Positions 46,694 to 57,870 of a stretch of DNA of 64,000 nt are shown piece after piece. The notes beneath the pieces were generated by a model, which ran no database searches, had not been told where the DNA came from, and saw only the letters and a list, made by a program, of their open reading frames with translations. The first letter of the stretch is position 1; every line of letters starts with the position of its first letter. Source of the stretch: Capsicum annuum (lineage: Eukaryota > Streptophyta > Magnoliopsida > Solanales > Solanaceae). Both the position numbers and the translations under genes were made by a program. Location of the stretch: positions 136,498,495-136,562,494 of the forward strand of contig NC_061121.1 in assembly GCF_002878395.1 (NCBI RefSeq), in the 5' to 3' direction.

Positions 46694-48960
46694 TACTGTG
46701 AAGTTTCTAACAATGATATTGAATGTATAAATATATGAATGTCTAAAATATCCCCAAGAACTGAAAGTCATTGTACCAAAAACATCTAACAATGTCAACA
46801 ACGAATTCAACCCAGAAACAATTTGAAAAATATTCATGTCTGGAACAAGTGGACAAGAACTAAAGAGAGATGACTTATCGTTGCCCTAAAGATGTAACTT
46901 ACCCTTGAGTCGATGTGCATCACAATCTAAAGCCGAGGTCTCAATGTAGTCACTGAAAGACACTCTACACTCAACAACAAAATAAGATTACGGATAGAAT
47001 CAATACAAGGCCACTATATACTGGTAGGATCATTGGCCAACCTAAAATAATAAATGTAAATAAATAATTATAATCATGTAACATGAACAACGAAGAACAC
47101 TTAACAATTACCTTTATGTCAATTATATTTTCACTTAGCCTTTTAAGGCAACACCAAATGAAAAAGAATAAGAATAAGTTAATGCAGGCAACTTATCAAC
47201 TCAAGACTATAACTACCAACAATAGACCAAGTCAATAACACCATGGCTAACAACAATAAACCTAGTAAAAAAATCACGACTAACAATAATAAGTTTCACA
47301 TTGCCTTAGTTATTATTTAAATATACATAAATAACAATTTTACCTTTCAATTATGTCAATTGCCTGCACAACACAATGATCCAATATAACAACATTAAGG
47401 TAAACCGATTCACTCAAAAAATCATATATATCAATAACAACAAAACTCAGCCCACTCAAGGGACCGTTAAACTCACTAATACTGTGCACACACATGTTAA
47501 GCACCTTATGATTTTCTATTATCCATGGCCTGCAGGAGTAGAGCACAGTCCATATACCAGCATCATAGGCATATAGTGTTTGACACCCTTGTCCAAAATC
47601 AATGTGATACCACCCTTATTACAGCATCATCACCTTTATATTTCCTTAGTTTCACCACTTCCATGATGAAGACCTTTACTTGTTTATCTCACAATAACAA
47701 TTGATATCATAACAAGTATAATTACTAATGAGAATAACACAATCACACTTGTATGACCAATAAGTCCTTAATACAACCTCATTAGATGTGATTAGATACT
47801 TAGGATATCATTCAACAATTAAACCTATTAAACATACATTGTAACAAGTACACAAAGAGACAATTAATCTGCATATACAAACTTTATTAAATTTTTAACT
47901 GTATTTAATTATCACCTATCTCAGTTCAAGCTTACTCTTGCTCTAACGAACGTATGCCTTGCCCTTTCTTGTAATTTCATATTAGTTTTGGTCTAGAAAC
48001 AACAATACAACACATATATCAATAAACGACCTAATAAAATCAAGGATTATATTCTAATCCCAAAATCCTAAGTCCAAAGTCATGATCATTCCCTCATTCT
48101 AAGGATTTTCTACCATTATTACACCTTAATTCTACCAATTTCATATTTATAAGGTGAATTCTAAGGATGCAACCTTAGTTCATCTATTTTTTTTAAAAAC
48201 AAGGGGTTTAACCCAAATCACCAAATTGCACTAGAATTTTCACCTAGCTCTAGTCCCATCCTTTCACATACCTAAAATCTAGTGATTGTAAGATTATTTT
48301 TTTGAAAACTAGTTAGAAGAATAAAATTACTTACCTTAATGAATAAATTAGCTGGAAAAAAAATGAAAATAGACTAAAATCGCCCTCTTTATTCCTTGAA
48401 TGTATTTAGAAAGAAAAATACATTTTTGGTTATTTTCTACTTTAACTAACACTTATACCGCTGTAACGGAATTCTCCCGCTATGAAGGGATTGTCTGACC
48501 CATACTCCCCTTAGTGGGCTAGTGGTAGTGGCTTGCCTTCTACTATAGTGGTTTAGGTGAGGCCATAAAGTCCAAATACCCTAGAGTTTTTCCCCTTTCA
48601 CAACACACTTTAAAATATTGACATCCCAGACTATCCTCTTTACACCAAATATAATCATCGTAGTTCTACAAACCCTAATTCACTTCTAGAAGTTTCTATG
48701 ATTTTCTTATAATCGTATCTATCATAAAATAATCTTAAATTACTTAACCATTAACTACTCGATTCCCAGACTATCCTAGACCTCATCAAACTTGGATTTC
48801 ATCCAAGACTAGCCTAGTATGAATTTTCTAACATTTTATTTGGAGAGAATCTTAATCCAAATTTTAACACACTAGACTTTAACCGTAATGATGGAAAGAT
48901 TTGTTACAATAGATATCAATTTACTTATCATTTATCCCTAAATGATCAATAAAGAAAAAC
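46694..48960 (-). repeat. Probable 3' LTR of gypsy element B
   Basis: Non-coding sequence directly downstream, in minus-strand sense, of the integrase end of element B. 48440-48560 has 'accgctgtaacgg / ccgctatgaagg' motifs like those in the LTR fragment at 13060-13320. Neither LTR edge is sharp and no polypurine tract is obvious. Confidence 0.4.
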
Positions 48961-48999
48961 AAGGTAAGAAGAATGTCAAAAAGTACCTGAATCCTCAAA

Positions 49000-49560
49000 C
49001 AAGTGTGGGTACTTGTCACGTATGTGCTTCCCTATTTCCCAAGTGGCTTCTTCAATAAACCAAATTTCCTTAGTTCTCAACGTTTAAACATCTCGATAAA
49101 GAATCACAATTGGCTCCTCTTCATACGAAAGCTTCTTGTCAAGCAAAATAGAGTCCCACATGATAATATAATCACTATCCCCCTGGTATTTCTTAAGCAT
49201 GGAAACATAATGTATCAGATGGACTCCTAACAAGCTTGGTGAAAATACTAACTTATAAGCTACCAGAACAACATCATTAAGAACCTTAAATGGACCAATT
49301 TACTGAGGTTTAAACTTATCCTTCTTGCCAAATTGCATAACCCCATTTATATGAGACACCTTCAATAGTAGATGTTCACCTGGTTTGAAAAAACATATCC
49401 CTTACCTATGATCCACATATTTCTTTTTTCTACTTTGGGTTGCCAAAAACTTATCCTGGATGAACTTCACCTTCTCTTGAGCTTTCTTCACCAAGTCTAT
49501 GCCCAAAGGATTCACATCATTAACATGAGGCACACACATACATCCTCTTACCCTCAAATC
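49000..49560 (-). pseudogene. Gypsy element B integrase C-terminal region
   Basis: Minus-strand frames show the region downstream of the integrase core: KAQEKVKFIQDKFLATQSRK, KYVDHR, FFKPGEHLLLKVSHINGVM, then KPQ-x-IGPFKVL and a terminal EEATWEIGKHIRDKYPHLFE. The last resembles the chromodomain-like tail of chromoviruses. The catalytic core is missing (see the RNase H entry), so this piece joins directly to the post-RNase H linker. Confidence 0.75.
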
Positions 49561-49564
49561 ACTC

Positions 49565-50362
49565 TACATGTATCAAGTGTGGAATATTAATCCTCACCAC
49601 ACACCACCTGATTTCAAATTATGTTCAACTTTGCATCATCAAATTATTTAGACTTAATTTGAACAAGAAATGAGTACTTTACCTCCATACTAGCCAATAC
49701 TTTACCCTTTTTGTCCACTTCAAATTGCATAATCAACATTGCTAGAGTTAGGATTTCTCTAGCCAAGAGTTGTCTTGACACTCTAAAATAGGCCAAACTA
49801 CCCATACTTACAAACTTTTGACTCATGTGTCTACCTCCGTATTGTCCTTGAATGGATGATATTGTATGGTCACATCATAATATTTCAATAATTTTATCCA
49901 TTATCTCTTCCTGGAGTTCAATGCTTTTGGGTTAAAACATGTTGTAAACTGCAATGGTCCGCAAACACTTTACTTTTGACACCATAGAGGTAGTGTCTCC
50001 ATGTCTTAAGTGCAAAAAGCTACTGCTACCAACTCCAAGTCATGGGTCGTATAATTATTTACATGAGGCTTCAATTACCTTGAAGCATAGGTAATCATAT
50101 TTATATCCTTCATCAACACAATACCCAAACCATAGTGTGAAGGATAAAAAAATACAACAAAATCTTTACCTTCAGCTGGCAAGAAAAGAATAAGAGTTGT
50201 GTTTAGAAGTGACTTGAGCTTTTGAAAGAACTCTTTATATTTGTCAGAACAAACAAATGTCATCTCTTTCTGTGTTAGCTGTGTCAAATACGTAGAATGG
50301 AGAAAAAGTTCTTGAAAACCTATAATAGTAGCTATTAAGATCCACAAAACTTTAAACCTCAA
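49565..50362 (-). pseudogene. Gypsy element B RNase H and linker
   Basis: 50362-50075 has the post-RT connection (TQKEMTFVCSDKYKEFFQKL) and the RNase H start, where the usual Y-C/S-D-A-S is read as F-Y-P-S-H, so the first catalytic aspartate is lost. 49826-49644 carries SVSMGSLAYF-like linker (SQKFVSMGSLAYFRVSRQL). After it, the H-H-C-C and D-D-E parts of integrase are absent and a short piece leads directly to the C-terminal region. Confidence 0.75.
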
Positions 50363-50374
50363 TCATAGAGCTAG

Positions 50375-50690
50375 CTAAACCCAACTCTTGACAGTCTCAA
50401 TCTTTTGAGGATCTACCGTCACACCATTTTCTACATTCACATGCCTCAAAAAGGTTACAAAAGACATCCAAAAATTATATTTGGAGAACTTATCATAAAG
50501 TTTCTTCTCCTTCAAAATCCTTGAGATAATATAAAGATGACATGCATGTTCCTCCTTACTTTTAGAGTAAAGCAGCATGTCATTAATAAAAACAATAAAA
50601 AACAAATCCAAGAAAAATATGAAAATACCATTCATCAAATTCATAAAGATGGTTAGCGCATTGGTTAATCCAAAAGACATCATAAGAACT
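50375..50690 (-). pseudogene. Gypsy element B reverse transcriptase (C-terminal half)
   Basis: Begins [20 protein letters not shown] and contains the catalytic box FFIVFINDMLLYS, F-I-N-D instead of F-I-D-D. It continues through HLYIISRILKEKKLYDKFSK to GVTVDPQKIETVKSW. The N-terminal half of RT is cut off at about 50695, where LTR-like plus-strand sequence begins. Confidence 0.85.
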
Positions 50691-50699
50691 CATAATGTC

Positions 50700-51840
50700 T
50701 ATATTGAGCCCTAAAAGCTATCTTAGGTATACCCTTAGGTCAAATTTTATAATTACCTAACTTTTGGTGATTTGCATGAAATATTTATTTTTGTGTGATT
50801 TGACTATTTTAACCCTCATTGTGGTTGCATTGTAGTATTTCTGGGGTGCGGGAATGATTGACACAGTTTTCAATGTATTTTGATATAATTTGTGTGAGTT
50901 TGTGGTTTTTGGTGGCTTAAAAAGCCTTATAGTTGACTTTTGTCAACATATTGATCTATGCGTTGGATAGTAGAATAAACTGTGCTAGCAGATTTGGAAT
51001 GTTGATTTTAGGTTAGTAGCATGATTGGTGTGATTTTATGGCTTTCATATCTCATTACCTCAGTGGAAGTTATGAAATTGGGTTTTTGGGTTTAGAGAAC
51101 TAATTTTAGAAATGGCTATAATTATCATATTGTGCTAGTGTGTAGGCCTACATTGTTGCTAATTAGTGGTTTTGAGATATTATTTGCTATGTGTGACCGC
51201 GTGAAATCTTATATGATATTTTTGGCCTTATGAATGTGTTAGTAGTTATATCTTGTTCGATGAAAAAGCCTAATGTGAGGTTAATGGTACTTTTAAGTGT
51301 ATTTTACTCTATTGGCATTTGAATTATGTTGGATTTGATGGATGGTTGGAATATTGAGTGTAGTTTGGCTCACGTGGTTGGTATATTGGTTGAATATGGA
51401 AATTCTCACTATGGTTGGTTGTGATCATTATATCCTCATACCATGTAAATTCATGAAACACTGGTACCGCCATGAAAATACTAGAAACACTGGCTTTTTT
51501 TAATAGAAAATGTGAAATCTTTAAAATCCTATACTAATGGAGTACCAGAGAGGAGATACGGATATGGTATTGTATATGTATTGTATATGGGTTAACGAGT
51601 CCCCCATGGGTTCTACCTTGGGAGAACAACTAGGTAGGTGTATACGGGGGTTGTGCGTTGACCTCGTGCATCACATCATCCTCATCATCATTATTGCATT
51701 TTATTATATACCTTGTGCTTTCTTTGTTTGTAGTATCATCCTTGATTGATATTTCTTTATGTGTGTTACTTTCTTCATACCTTTGTATGTAATTTCTGTA
51801 TACCCGTATATATGATATCTGTATACGAACAATCCAAGAA
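50700..51840 (+). repeat. Gypsy LTR fragment
   Basis: Non-coding. The 51600-51690 segment ('ggtaggtgtatacgggggtt' then 'gtgcgttgacctcgtgcatc') is an inverse match of 11890-11965. The preceding 'tatcctcatacc...aacactggtaccgcc' resembles the inverse of 12090-12150. It separates two gypsy RT fragments that overlap in content, so it is not a simple insertion into one copy. Confidence 0.55.
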
Positions 51841-51844
51841 CTAT

Positions 51845-52540
51845 AGGAATACCCAATTGATAAGATCCATATATGCCGCCGGGGCATTAGTCAAACCAAA
51901 GGACATCACCAGAAACTCAAAATGACCAAACGAGCTTGGAAGGCAGTCTTAGGGATATCCACTTCCCTAATCTTCAATTGATGGTAACCCAACTAAAGAT
52001 GAATATTGGAAAAGTACTTAGCACCCTAAATCTTATCAAGGAGATCATCAATCCTAGAAAGCAGATACTTATTTTTTTCAATCACCTTAGTTAATTGGTA
52101 GTAATCTATACACTTCTGAAGGGACATATCCTTCTTACGCACGAATAAAATCGGAGCACCCCAAGGAGAAAAATCAAACCCTTATCTAGAAGATCTTTCA
52201 ACTACTACTTGAGTTCTTTCAACTCAATCAGAGCTATTCTATAGGAAATGGAAAAAAATAGGACGAGTGTCCAAAAGAAAATCAATCCTAAAATCAATTT
52301 CCCTCTCGGGAGGAACACTAAACAGATCATCAGGGAACACTTCAGGAAGCTCACATACCATAGGGACAGACTACAAAGTAGGACCTTCAGATCTAAAATC
52401 CTTAACAAGCACTAGATGGTAGAGACATCCCTTGGAAATAAATTTTCGGGCTCTAAGATATAAAATGAACCTTCCCTTAGGTGCTAGGGAACTACCTTCC
52501 TACTCGATCATTGGCTCATCCTTCGAGTTTGGCAATTAAG
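51845..52540 (-). pseudogene. Gypsy element C reverse transcriptase (N-terminal half)
   Basis: Minus-strand frames from 52340 down show the protease-RT linker ([20 protein letters not shown]), the [14 protein letters not shown] motif (52140-52185), [10 protein letters not shown], a RIDDLLDKI motif, [17 protein letters not shown] (51960-52020), then a [12 protein letters not shown] motif where the family has N-A-P-A-x-F/Y-M-D-L. It ends at about 51845 before the catalytic box. Stops interrupt it. It repeats the region present at the start of element B, so it is a separate copy. Confidence 0.8.
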
Positions 52541-52548
52541 AGTCGTAT

Positions 52549-53108
52549 TGTCATAACCCAAAGCAACGCCTGGCCGTGACGGGTATCTTAAGACCTACTT
52601 GAACCAGAGATCACCCCTTTACCTACCCTAATCAGCACAACAAGCTCAAGCGTCAGACAAATTTCGATCCCATAACAAGAAAGTGCATAGATAAGACTAA
52701 TATTACGTTATGAAATATCTAAACCAATCACCGGTAACCGAACAACTGTCCATTACCCAACAACACACCCAAGTCCATAGTAATCCAACAAAGCTTCCAT
52801 AAATTTAAAGTGAATAAAATGTCGGGATATGCTTCCGACGATAGCCAAGACAAAGTCTAAGAAATAAAACATAAATACCATGAAGTGAAGCCTTTCAGAG
52901 TATGGAAGCTTACCACTTCAATGTCATCTCATGAACTACTTGAACATTATGCAGGAAAAGTAGAAGAGGTTCCTACAACTACATCGCATGGGAATACAAC
53001 ATCCAGAGATGGTTAGTGATTGGAGTTCTAGCATGTAACTCTGGGATAGAGGAATAAAATAATTCCATTATTCAAAACCAAACCAACTAACCATATGCAA
53101 TCACATAA

Positions 53109-53140
<32 letters not shown>

Positions 53141-54879
53141 CATGCCGAGGTAGGGAACAAGGTTTAACATGAACCTTTGAAATCTTAGCCTGCGTTGTGT
53201 AACATAAATATCATGATAATAACACCCACGTGCTATATGGGCTCTAGCTTTGACCCCCTAGTCGGGCCCCAGTTTGTGTAGCCGCACAAATCGGAGAGCA
53301 ATGTTACATATACATATGGGGGTGACTTAATCACTCGATCATATAGTATGATATAGGGGACTCAAACCTCCCATATCATGTAATATGGGAGACTTAAACC
53401 TCCCGATCATAGTAAGCATGAGGACTTGAACCTCAGGCCATTTTGACCCCCGCATCGGCAAATGCAATTTCTAGTGTTTGTTCCTCGGGACCTCTACTTT
53501 CATAACTTGGCTACACAACCCTCTTTAAAGCCCAATTAAAATATTTAGAATACATTTCCATTTTATTAAACAAATTATACACTATGGGACCTTGTTGGTA
53601 TCGTCATACCAACTTCACTTGCAAGTTGATGTCACCATGCCATAATATTGATCCAACCTGGGATTCGAACCCTTCGGTGAAAAGATATTCAAGTAGACAA
53701 TCATTTTGGGACTAAAACACTATTCAAGCAAACAATCATTTTAGGACTCGAACCCCTTGTCCAATTAAGATATCAATTTAATTAAACACTTGGGACTCAA
53801 ACCCACTTAGCAAATTAAACCCCATGGTTATCATTTAAATAAATTTATGGCCATCAAGGGATTCATAAAACCATAAATCATTAACATTCTTAGGCCAATG
53901 CCTTAGTTCAAAAAATAATTCATGTGAAAAGATTCTTCTCATTGACATTTTCAAACAGGTTGAGGGCATACCATTAATAAACTATTTTTCAAGACAAAAA
54001 CCATTAAGTCTAGGGTTAAACATGACTCCTTTCATTAAAACACCATTCCCATGCACCTACATGCGCAAAATAATTCTCAAAATATGTACAATCATAATTT
54101 AAAACATGAGAAAACAATACTCAACATTATGCATTCAAACCCTTAGCCATGTCTTTTAATACCACTATTAATAAACCATAAAAATGTTAAAATACATGAT
54201 TTTTGTTAACTAACAATGAAGGAAGAGTCATATGCCTGAGTTACGAAGATTCACGAAGAAATTTTGATCCTTTAGCCTCTAGATGACCGCCTTGAACTAG
54301 CCCTAGCCCAATCTTCTTACGAGTTTTTTAGAGAGTGTTTATAGAGTGTTTTTAATCTTCTAAGTTTAGAATGAGTTCCCAATTAGTGTTATAAGACGTG
54401 GGGTCTTAAGGGATTGGGTTGGAAAATGTCTAAAATACCCTTAGCTTAAAAGCTATACAAAAATACAGGTGGGTATGCTTGGACCCCTCAACTCATATCC
54501 ACATTATACAAGTGGTACCCTCAAATCATCACTTGATCAGAAAGTTGGACACCATATTCTATCCAACATAGAACTCCTTTGCCCAACTCGTATCATCACC
54601 TTACGACTAGTATCATCAGGTTATACCCTAGGCAGAACATTAAAGGCTAGACACTGGACGACATATGATTTGTGTTCAACTCACTCTTCACATCAATATA
54701 TGACTCGTATGGAGTCTTCTCATACCAAAGACAAACCTTAGCTAACATTACACTGACCATTATATGACTAGGGTCCATAGACCCGTACCCACACTATATG
54801 ATTAGTATGGTGAGTCCTATGATCAACAAAAGACTCTAAAATCAAGAAATTTGCAAGGGACAAAGTTTGGGGTGTTTCA
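52549..54879 (-). repeat. Long gypsy LTR 1
   Basis: On the plus strand it runs TGTCATAACCC... to ...GGGGTGTTTCA; on the minus strand it starts TGAAACACCCC. A purine-rich tract adjoins the latter end (54880-54892), placing it as 3' LTR of a minus-strand element. Contains a (TA)n microsatellite at about 53120-53149. 2331 bp, no coding sequence. Confidence 0.7.
53119..53150. repeat. (TA)n microsatellite
   Basis: An uninterrupted AT/TA dinucleotide run of about 30 bases inside LTR 1. Confidence 0.9.
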
Positions 54880-54893
54880 GTCTCCCCCCTTAG
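54880..54893 (-). other. Polypurine tract of the element ending in LTR 1
   Basis: On the minus strand it reads TAAGGGGGGAGAC directly before TGAAACACC. Confidence 0.75.
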
Positions 54894-55074
54894 GATCATT
54901 CATCCTCGAATGGTCGAACAAGGAAATACAGGCACGATTCAACTCCACTTGCCTCTATTCTAACCTTTAACTAAGTTAGAAAACAAAGATCCATAGAAAT
55001 CAATATTTCTTTTAACATAGACAGAAAACAAGGATGTTTAGAGCAATATATACCTCAAGCACGGATTTCTAGAA

Positions 55075-55150
55075 TCGAGAATAGGAACTGATACTTAGAC
55101 CTCATGTTCTCCTTTGCTTCCCAGATGGCTCCTTCCACCTTATGTTTCTC
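55075..55150 (-). pseudogene. Gypsy integrase/chromodomain tail
   Basis: A short minus-strand piece HKVEGAIWEAKENMRSKYQ resembles the tail motif R-P-V-E-E-A-T-W-E-x-E-x-D-M-R found at the C-terminus of chromovirus polyproteins. It sits 200 bp before the polypurine tract, as expected. Confidence 0.6.
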
Positions 55151-56035
55151 CCAAGGGATCTGTACTAAAACTCCACCTTAAGTCCTCAACCTACAACATC
55201 AACTACGAATACCATGCCTCGCCAATTCAACCTTATAATTTCCCACAGACACATCACTATGAGAGCCCGAGTCTATCTATACATTGCTCCCACCATGATT
55301 TCTAACTATCTAACACAATGGTTGGTATATCTATAATTCACAACGTTTAAGCCTACCCTTTACTGTACTCGTTGTACGATCTACCCCACCAAATATCTAG
55401 TAACCTCTAAAATCATTGCCTAACAACCACTTATTTGGTGTATGGACATCTACGCTTCTAAACACTTAACACTCTATTTTCAACTCCTTAGAACACCAAC
55501 ATTACTCCTCTAATATCATATCCCCACATATTGACAAGTTTTAAACTTATACCAAGAGTGCATATAGGCTATCTACTTCTTCCCCAGTTTGGCTCTACAT
55601 AACACCATGTAACAACTCCCTAGACTTCCCCATGCTAAGAAATATTAAGGGCATAAGCTAGGCGTACACGACACCCCTAGCTTGAAATCGAGTATACTTT
55701 ACTCTTGCAACCTAAGACTCTTATCCATCTAGTGATTTAGCCACCATTTCTACTCCAAAACATAGGCCTCATACCTATATCACAATTACATATTCCACTA
55801 TTCATAGTTCATTAACCCAAGGTCTCTCATATATAATATCACCCTACAAATTTACCCCGACGAACTTTACATCGCTATCCTTGAGTTAATATTTCTTTCA
55901 CCATAATTAGTATCAAAATATCAAACTTAGCATCTAACAACGATCATGTATCACCCATGAAACAACCATAAAACACACTAGTCTACCCAATAGAGAGAGA
56001 TCACTCTAAATTTCTTATTCTATTGCCGACACCCT
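55151..56035. other. No recognised content inside internal region 1
   Basis: This stretch sits where RT, RNase H and most of integrase should be. It has no protein motif in any frame that I recognise. It may be replaced or very old sequence. Confidence 0.4.
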
Positions 56036-56170
56036 ATATGCATTCGAAGAAGCCAATCTTCCTTACTCACAAAAACATAAGAGCACCCCATAGAGAAACA
56101 CTAGGATAGATAAAACCCTTATCAAGAACCCATTCTATAGAAGGGAAACAAAAATAGGGCTGGTGTTTGA
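56036..56170 (-). pseudogene. Start of a gypsy reverse transcriptase
   Basis: A damaged minus-strand frame resembles the KGF-I-x-PS-x-SPWGAPVLFV segment, then [17 protein letters not shown] (seen as SKEDWLLRMHIGCRQ). Only this N-terminal piece is recognisable. Confidence 0.5.
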
Positions 56171-56414
56171 AAGAAGATCAATTCCAAAATAAATTTCCCT
56201 ATCGGGAGAAACACCAGGAAGATCATTGAGGAGAGCCTTAAGAAATACTCTAACCGCGGGAATGGATAGCAAGGAAGGACCCTTCGAGTTAGAATCTTTA
56301 ACTCGAACCAATTTACATAGATCCTTCTTGGAAATTAATTTTTGGGCTTAAAGATATGTTGTGTACCTCCCCTTAGGCACAAGGGAACTTTCCTCCCATT
56401 CAATACTTGTCTCA

Positions 56415-56815
56415 TTAAGGAATATTAAACATGACTTCACGAGTTTGACACTCTAAAGAAGCATACCATGAGTGTAACCCATCCATTTCTAGAATAATAT
56501 CAAAGTTAACCATGTCTAACTCTATCAAGTCTGCCAGAGTTTCTCTACTACTAACAGATACCCCACACACCCTATAGGCTCTTCTGATAACCAGAAAGTC
56601 TTCTACCGGGGTAGAAACAAAAAAGGGGTTTGAAATACACTCAGGATTAAAACCAGAATGCACAACCATAAATGGGGTCACATAAGAGAGAGTGGACCCC
56701 AGATCAAGAAAATAGTAGACCTCACAAGAAAAGAGTTTTGTCACATAAGAGAGAGTGGACCCCAAATCAAGAAAATAGTATACCTCACGAGAAAAAAGTT
56801 TCGACATACCAGGGA
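56415..56815 (-). pseudogene. Gypsy protease with duplicated active site
   Basis: A minus-strand open frame of 130 codons. The aspartic protease active-site segment FLDLGSTLSYVT (family: FLDPGATLSFVT) occurs twice, due to a 63-bp tandem duplication (copies starting at 56677 and 56740 on the plus strand). It continues with PFMVVHSGFNPE, VSTPVEDFLVIRRAYR, and LIELDMVNFDIILEMDGL, in which the usual G-M-D-W-L is E-M-D-G-L. The frame is open throughout, unlike most retroelement pieces here. Confidence 0.85.
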
Positions 56816-57660
56816 CAACATTAGGAGATTCTTTGGACTCTTACCACGTAGTGAAAGAATAAAGGTAGTTCCGACCAGTGCCGAAGCCAAAAGTGGTACC
56901 CTTTGGTGCAGGAGCTGAAGAAGAGGCAACAGGAACCTTGATAGACCCAGAAACAACTCTAGATGGATAATTCAGCTGCATATGACCAGTTTGACCATAA
57001 GTGAAGCATTGATTCGTCCCCTGACAATTAAACCCATGATATAACTGGCCGTAAAACAAACAAGAAGGATAGGGTAGAACTAACTAGGCCTCATTAGATT
57101 GGTATTGGGTCCTTGTGCTCTAGGACCACTACTATTTTGAAATTGACATTCACTGAATGGCTTATGATAAGGGGCTCTAGTCGATGGGTAAGAACTAGAT
57201 TTTCCATAACTCCTTTCCTTAGCCCATTGTCTTCCCTGACTACCGTTATTTGAGATGACTCTCACCCTGCTCTAAATATCTGATATCTTATTCTGCCTTT
57301 CCCCCATTATTGTCTGACTCATTCTTTCACCTATAAGACTAAACTGGTATGATAGAGAAATCGTCTGGCTCTTTTTCCCACCCATAAAACCAAACTGATA
57401 TGATAGAAAGACCACTATCTGGGTCAACAGCTGAATAGAACGATGGAACTCTATATTAGAAATATCTCCTTGAGGCAACTAAGTAGATATATCACCACCT
57501 GGGGAAAGACCAGCAGGGACCAATAGGAATCCATGAGGCAAATCAATAGTAATGACCCTAGATTGAGTCTGTACCCCATGGTTTGAATAGGCTCTGTTCA
57601 CTTTGTCCTTAGTAGGGACAGAAGAGTTTTCACGAGTTTCAGATCTCATTGGATACATGA
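56816..57660 (-). pseudogene. Gypsy gag, shortened, with damaged zinc knuckle
   Basis: From a likely start at about 57657 (MYPMRSETRENS) the minus strand shows a compressed gag. A short tandem-like segment with two LSYQF motifs is seen at about 57330-57420, then an Arg/Ser/Gln-rich part (57265-57080). A zinc knuckle follows near 56980-57020, reading C-F-T-Y-G-Q-T-G-H-M-x4-Y; the second and fourth cysteines have become tyrosine. The globular central gag domain found in related elements is missing. Confidence 0.7.
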
Positions 57661-57852
57661 TCTGAAAGGCGAAAAAAATGGGAATTAGAGATATTCAAGA
57701 CCTTAGACTCTATAGCTCAAAATAGAACTACAAGAAAGGGAAATATTCCTAAATCTCTCATAGCCTCTCTTTTATAAGTGTGGGGCGCTACACACCCATA
57801 AAAGAGACTTTACTTGACACAGCTTTGTGGATATCTAATTGAACATGAACCT

Positions 57853-57870
57853 AGGCTCTGATACCAACTT
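57853..57870 (-). other. Primer binding site, tRNA-Met type
   Basis: On the minus strand AAGTTGGTATCAGAGCCT starts two bases after the end of LTR 2. It contains the full TGGTATCAGAGC. Confidence 0.88.

Noticed and set aside
50375..52230. One gypsy RT split by an LTR insertion at 50700-51840
   Set aside because: The two RT pieces overlap in content (both contain the S-F-G-L-T-N-A region), so they are separate copies.
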